Assembly: GCA_029224185.1 (NCBI GenBank)
Contig: CM055201.1
Span: forward strand, 4,503,545 to 4,567,544
Reading direction: 5' to 3'
From: Karalla daura
Taxonomy: Eukaryota; Chordata; Actinopteri; Chaetodontiformes; Leiognathidae
DNA: 64,000 bases
Positions 58,727 to 64,000 of the stretch are shown here, piece by piece; the first letter of the stretch is position 1, and each line of letters starts with the position of its first letter. A model generated the notes under the pieces. That model was not told the origin of the DNA and made no database searches. It worked only from the letters and a program-made list of their open reading frames with translations. The position numbers and the translations under genes are program-made.

Positions 58727-58860
58727 TGTGCGGGGCGACACGGTGGACGGGAGCTGCGTGAGTTTGCATGTTCTCCGCGTGTGCGTGTGGCTTCCCTCTG
58801 GGCACTGCCGTTTCCTCCCACAGCAGAAAAACATGCATGTTTAGGTAGATTGGAGACAGA
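58727..58860 (+). repeat. dispersed tRNA-headed fish repeat, internally deleted copy
   Basis: Starts with ggggcgacacggtgg, continues with gagtttgcatgttctccgcg and gtttcctcccacagcag, and ends aaacatgcatgtttaggt. These phrases match, from memory, the common teleost repeat, but the tRNA-like B-box segment is missing from this copy. Confidence 0.7.
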
Positions 58861-60758
58861 TAATGGATAGACATGGGTGTTTAGCAGCTGCCGGGTCTCG
58901 GCCCATGAGTGCACTGAACACTGATTTATCAATTACTATACGATTTTGTGGCCCATGTGACACTGAGGAATCCGGCCGTCTTCCCCCCGGTGATCTCAGG
59001 AGTCAGGCACATGACGCGCCTCGCTGCAGCTGCCGAGTGAAAAACGCGACGAGAAGTGGCAAACGTGAAACTTTCGCCGCAGCCGAAATGTCAAGATCGC
59101 GCATCGTCCTCGGGCTCCGCCGCAAACCAGTCATTACTGTATCTCTGCCTCCCGCAACCACAAAGACGACCCCCATTCTCTCTCACACACGCACACACAC
59201 ACACACACACACACAACACACCCCCTCTCTCAAGATCTCATGCCAGAGAGGCTGACAGGATCAGTTAACAGTACAGCTGCCGCTGTTCAGACGCACCACT
59301 GATGTCAGAGTTTAAACACTGAGGCAGTCGTCAGGCCTCTCGCTGGTTGTTTGTGAGGAACACAATAAGTCCAGTCGCCTGTGCCTCCAGAGGAAAGCTA
59401 CCCCCTCGCTGTCTCCAGGGCTCCTGCGAAAACGTGTGATTTCACTCGAGTCTGGGGAGGGACGGTCCGGAACATTCGGGACCGGGTGTACAAAACCGTA
59501 CAAACGATCGGTGGTTGGAAACCGCTGTATTGGACTCAAATTGAGGGACGAAGGACCTGATTTTACAATGAATCAATGCGTTGCTGAGCAGCAAATTCTC
59601 TTTGACATCGGGCCAAGTGTCGGGAGTCGAGTCGCTCACCCGCTCCCCCTGGTTAGTATTCACTAACCAACAGTTCGCACCATGTTTTTTTTGGGGGGGG
59701 GGGGGGGCAAGAGCTCGCCTCTTTAGTCCCAGTGCAGGCCAGCATTCGAAAACTGAAAATCTGGACTGTTTGATCGGACCATCCAGCTCTGTTGCGACAG
59801 GAACCCGAGAGGGCGGAGAGTGACACCTGACTGAAAGGTCAGAACAAAGCAAAACAAAGGGGCATCGGTACGTACCAGACCGCCGTGTTCCCCCGTCTTC
59901 TAACGTGTAGATACATAGACACAAAGGATTCTGGCTGTTGACACTGTTACGTTACACCAAAAACGCGAACAGCATTGCGCGTAAACACCGGAGAATATTA
60001 CACAGAAGCCATGAAGTAGCTGATGACACCTCTGTTGACTGACCCCATTCCACTGGCATCTTGTACAAGACCCTGCACCTCACTTTACAAGGCAACCTTG
60101 GCTGAAAGCTATTATTATTATTATTATTATTTGTATTAAAACTCAAGCCATGTCACTGAGTCACCAGGAAAAATGACAGAATCAACCAGGACAGGCACCA
60201 AACACAAAGGCGGTCATTATGCGGGTGCAACGATTGAGGGCGAGGTGGAATTTGACCGTGACGTTGAGCAGCAGGGCGTCAAACTGAAAAGGGGGGCGCT
60301 GTCCCGCCGCCAGACCCCCTCGTATAACGCTATTAGTTCGTTTTTAACAGAAATGATGTGAAATACGGCTGCGGCGTTGCCCATTTACCCAAACCCCGAC
60401 AGAGCCGGCCGACCTTGAGAGGAGGGCGGACGCTATCTGCGCTGGAGACGAGGAGGGCGGTGGGGGGTGGGGGGGGTGGGGGCGGTGGGCGACCATGCGC
60501 AACAACCCCCCCCCCCTCCCTCCTCCTCCTCCTCTTTGAGTGATAAATTACACCCCCGTCCCGCGTTGGACGGCCGGGACGAGTGCAAGCCGGCTCGCGT
60601 CAGGAGAAAGAGGGCCGACGGGCCGCGACGGCTCAGTCAATAAATCCCCGTTCTGGTGGCGGCGGCGGCGGCGGCGGCTCGGGATCGTCCATCACTGTAA
60701 ATCTGAACGACGCCACATGAAGAGAGGGACTCCGGCGCGAATCTGTAGGACAGTGGAG

Positions 60759-60761
<3 letters not shown>

Positions 60762-60792
<31 letters not shown>
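60762..60792 (+). repeat. 31-base poly(G) run
   Basis: Longest G homopolymer in the window, ending in cggggccc. Confidence 0.9.
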
Positions 60793-62029
60793 CGGGGCCC
60801 GGTCCCTTCCGGAGTCAGGGCAGATGTAACTCCCGGGACTGGATAGCGGATTTACATATATATATGTATATTGGCATACAGATATTTTAGGGGATTTTCA
60901 GACAAGCCTAGATCTCAGAAAAACGAAGCGTGCTGGCACCAGGGAGGCAACAACACGTCGTGTCAAAGCGAAACAGTCAAATTCTAGAGGGCGGTGGTTA
61001 TCGCTGAAGTTTTCACTTTTAATCACGAGGGTAACCTCTGCCCGCAACCGCGGTGCGCTGTCTAACCTCCACAGCATGCTGCATTCATAGCGACGTTACG
61101 GGCCGTGCATCTCCGGTCAGGCATCATGTGTCTATTAACGCAGATCCCGTTCTTTTGACAATACAATTGCAGCCCGGTTCATTTCGCACGGTTCTGGTGC
61201 ATTCTCAAAACGTATTCGGCCTCGTAAAATACAATCAATTTGAACGTATTTTAAACGACTTGTAAGCCAGTAGCTGTGATCATTTTGCGTGAAGCCCCAG
61301 GGGTGGATCAGCCCACCCCTACAAGACGGCAAAAGGCTGCCTGCACACCGGAGAAGACACGAGTGCGTACACTTCACAATAGGAAGCACAAGCGCGCATA
61401 CAGTGTATGTGTGGGAGCGTGTGAAAAGCATCTGCCCCCTCCTCTCAGGGAGCAACAGGAAGCCCGAGACAATACAGAGGCTTCATGCAGGGTTCAGCTC
61501 CAAACTGCCTCCGAGCCGGGCCCGGCAGCCGATTAGGCCCTCGGCATATCCGCCGGGCGCGGTATTTATAACTCGGGGAAGCTGCGAGCTCCGCGACCCA
61601 AATTCTTGAGTTTCCTCAGGAGGTGCGCTCGGCCGATTAGAGGAGCGCGACGACGTGTCAAAAGCAGGTTAGGTGACATTCGCCGCGAGTACGAACTCGG
61701 AGGAGGAGGAGAAGAAGGGGGAGAGACACCCTCCGATGACGACAGCCCGCCAGTTTCCTGGCAGCGGGACGGCAGCCGCGGAGCTGCCGGAGCGGCGCGC
61801 TGACGTCCGCGTTGACCACCTTAAAAAGGGCCTCATTGTTGTGAAGTCCCGAAAGAGAGAGAGAGGGGGCTGCTGAGAGTTCAGCGAGTCGCCGAGCAGG
61901 TGCGAGCAAGTTTTCCAATCTCGTCTGTGCTGCGGGGTTTCTGTGGTTTCTCTGCAAGCTGGCTGTGAGTCAGGGAGCCACGACCTTCGCCCCCCCCCCC
62001 CTGAAGCTGGACTTGTGAAACAACACACG

Positions 62030-62155
62030 CACACACACCTAGGGGGGAGAATATTAGAACTCCACACAAGCAAGACCCTGGGGTCCCAACCGGGATTCGA
62101 ACCAGGGGCCTCTCCGCTTTTGAGGCAACAGTGCTACTACTCTCCAGCTATCTCA
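62030..62155 (-). repeat. dispersed tRNA-headed repeat, reverse copy with intact T-arm
   Basis: Read on the minus strand it gives gtagcactgttgcctcaaaa, then ctggttcgaatcccggttgg and a ctccacac-type trailer reversed. The B-box is perfect, but the A-box half is degraded, so it is a retroposon relic. Confidence 0.65.
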
Positions 62156-63570
62156 GAGAACGTCACATAGAATGCGGTAACGTGTCAAACAAGTAATTAG
62201 TATTAGCAATGAGCAGTCACTTTTCTTGCCGACTCAGTAGGAAGTGGTGGAAGAAAATCGAAAAAGAATGATTACGGAGCGCTTCGTTGCACTGAACAAG
62301 CCCTGAATGCTTTCACATAGGGTGTTTTTAAAAATCATATCCGATACTTAATGCATTAATGGGAATTCACTGATGACAGAAATACGAGTGAAATTTTCTT
62401 CTATCCACACTGAAGATTTCCTCCGTTCTACTTTAAGACTGGGACCTTTGACGACCACAAAGCCCATTTGTTAAAAAGAGACAAATTTCAGTTGGTTCGT
62501 CTGTCTTCCTCTATAAGGCTCTGCCAGCACGAAAGTTCATAGAGATCCAGTATCCTCCATACAGCTGTATACAGTAACCATATAATATACAGAAATCATG
62601 ACTTGAGCATTCACTATTTGCAAAGGTTTTCCCAACCTTTGGAAATGGCACTTGAAAGGCCATCTCCGGTTTCAGTGGCCAGTCAATCCAGCATGGCGGC
62701 GCACAACACACGTCAGCATGCCAGATTGTGTCCAACAGGTTTTTACTCCTTTGAAAAGGGAGGAGACGGGGGTCTCAGAAGCACGTGTAGCCACGTGACA
62801 CAGGCGGCTGATGAAGGGTTAAGCGGCGTGCGGGAGAGGTTTCAACTATTTCACATTTGCAGGGTGAGAGTCTGAGTGGCGACTCACACGACATCTCCAG
62901 GAGGGAGAGGATGGGGGAAAAAAAAAAAAAAGATGGGATGACGGCTGGATTAAAGTATGTGCAGGAATCCACCACCTCACTCTGGAGACAATCACATTAG
63001 CTCCATTGAAGCTCTCCTTTGTGAAGAAGGAGGGGGGTGGGGTGGGGGGGGGGGTAGAGAGAAGAGGACGGTGCGTGAGTGCAGTTTACAGCCTCCTTTA
63101 TAAACACATCACAGCAAAAATGTAGAATATGTGGCCGACGCGGCGGAGCGCTGAGCACTTGAGTGGCGATCAATAGCTGGAATTTATGCCTTTGTAAACA
63201 AAAGGTCCATTTTCTGGACAGAGGTCGAGTTTGTTTTGAAACTCATCGGTTCCTCCGGGCGAGCCAGGAGTCAGGAGGAGAAGCACTGATGCAAACCTCA
63301 TGCCCCTCTTGCTTTCGTACTGGGTCCGAGGGACAGGGGCTGGAGGCCAGCGTGGCTCCGATGGAGAAAACAACGGCTATCGTACCTCGTTGTGATACGT
63401 CGGCTCGGCTCGCCGCTCGACTTGTCTATTTAGGATCGCCTTGTTTGATCAAACTGAGATCTGGCGTCCGAAGGCGCTGCTAACAATTACTTTGTAGGCG
63501 GGAGGGCCACGCATGTTGCGCGCTTCCTGCCGCAGGTCCGGAAAACAAGCGCGTTCGGGTCAAGTGGACG

Positions 63571-64000
63571 CTCTAGGGTTAGGGTTAAGGGTTGGGGACG
63601 CTCTAGGGTTCGGGTTAAGGGTTGGGGACGCTCTAGGGTTAGGGTTAAGGGTTGGGGATGCTCTAGGGTTAGGGTTAAGGGTTGGGGACGCTCTAGGGTT
63701 CGGGTTAAGTGTTGGGGACGCTCTAGGGTTAGGGTTAAGGGTTGGGGACGCTCTAGGGTTCGGGTTAAGGGTTGGGGACGCTCTAGGGTTCGGGTTAAGG
63801 GTTGGGGACGCTCTAGGGTTAGGGTTAAGGGTTGGGGACGCTCTAGGGTTCGGGTTAAGGGTTGGGGACGCTCTAGGGTTAGGGTTAAGGGTTGGGGACG
63901 CTCTAGGGTTCGGGTTAAGGGTTGGGGACGCTCTAGGGTTAGGGTTAAGGGTTGGGGACGCTCTAGGGTTAGGGTTAAGGGTTGGGGACGCTCTAGGGTT
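63571..64000 (+). repeat. 30-bp telomere-like G-rich minisatellite, at least 14 copies, continues past the window
   Basis: The unit is ctctagggtt, then (a/c)gggttaagg, then gttggggacg. Fourteen full copies and a partial one fit exactly on a 30-bp grid. Copies differ mainly at unit position 11 (A or C, in the order A C A A C A C C A C A C A A), with single changes near 63659 (c to t) and 63710 (g to t). A-type units contain TTAGGG, TTAAGGG and TTGGGG in tandem, and all units contain four G-runs. Confidence 0.98.

Larger units (their letters stand above)
57721..63570. other. right-hand spacer, no gene recognised
   Basis: GC-rich blocks alternate with AT-rich blocks. It holds a 22-bp direct tandem duplication (58261-58304), two tRNA-headed repeat fragments, a CA run (59188-59214), ATT repeats (about 60112-60131), a GGC run (about 60656-60678) and a 31-base G run (60762-60792). 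No frame shows splice support or a known domain. Confidence 0.45.

Noticed and set aside
62085..62155. Possible minus-strand tRNA gene
   Set aside because: The B-box is perfect, but the 5' half does not fold into a cloverleaf and the context matches the same dispersed repeat.

Overview
This window is vertebrate nuclear DNA, most likely from a ray-finned (teleost) fish. The genes are split into short exons with GT/AG junctions. The proteins are vertebrate orthologues, introns are compact, and the sequence is full of CA/GA/GATA/TCCA microsatellites and long poly(G) runs. There is a fish-type Tc1 element and several fragments of a dispersed tRNA-headed repeat. All assignments come from reading conceptual translations and splice sites by eye, without database searches.

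Layout: (1) 0.7-7.4 kb, minus strand: neurolysin (nln), 12 exons covering all but the first coding exon. (2) 12.9-17.5 kb, plus: sgtb, a TPR co-chaperone, ten coding exons, 306 aa. (3) 18.9-27.5 kb, minus: trappc13, a TRAPP tethering-complex subunit, 12 exons, 411 aa. (4) 29.0-31.7 kb, minus: cyb561a3, a cytochrome b561 ferric/ascorbate reductase, five exons, 244 aa, with an open upstream frame that could lengthen the N terminus. (5) 35.2-35.5 kb, minus: an unrecognised 119-aa protein with an N-myristoylation-like start. (6) 37.1-41.6 kb, plus: a candidate unrecognised secreted protein of about 712 aa whose middle exon is one 1.6-kb open frame. (7) 42.86-44.09 kb, plus: a nearly intact Tc1/mariner transposon with one stop codon in its transposase. 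(8) 45.6-54.7 kb, minus: a TRAIL-receptor-like death receptor (tnfrsf10 type), nine exons, 439 aa. (9) 54.7-64 kb: no convincing gene, but many simple repeats, eight GGGGCC hexamers just upstream of the death receptor, and a 30-bp telomere-like minisatellite running off the right end.

The nln-sgtb-trappc13 block has the same order and relative orientation as human 5q12.3 (from memory): nln and sgtb head to head, sgtb and trappc13 tail to tail. The exon phases close exactly for sgtb, trappc13, cyb561a3 and tnfrsf10, and for nln from exon 2 onwards, so these models are strong. The least explained items are the two unrecognised genes, the upstream open frame of cyb561a3, and the G-quadruplex-capable repeats.
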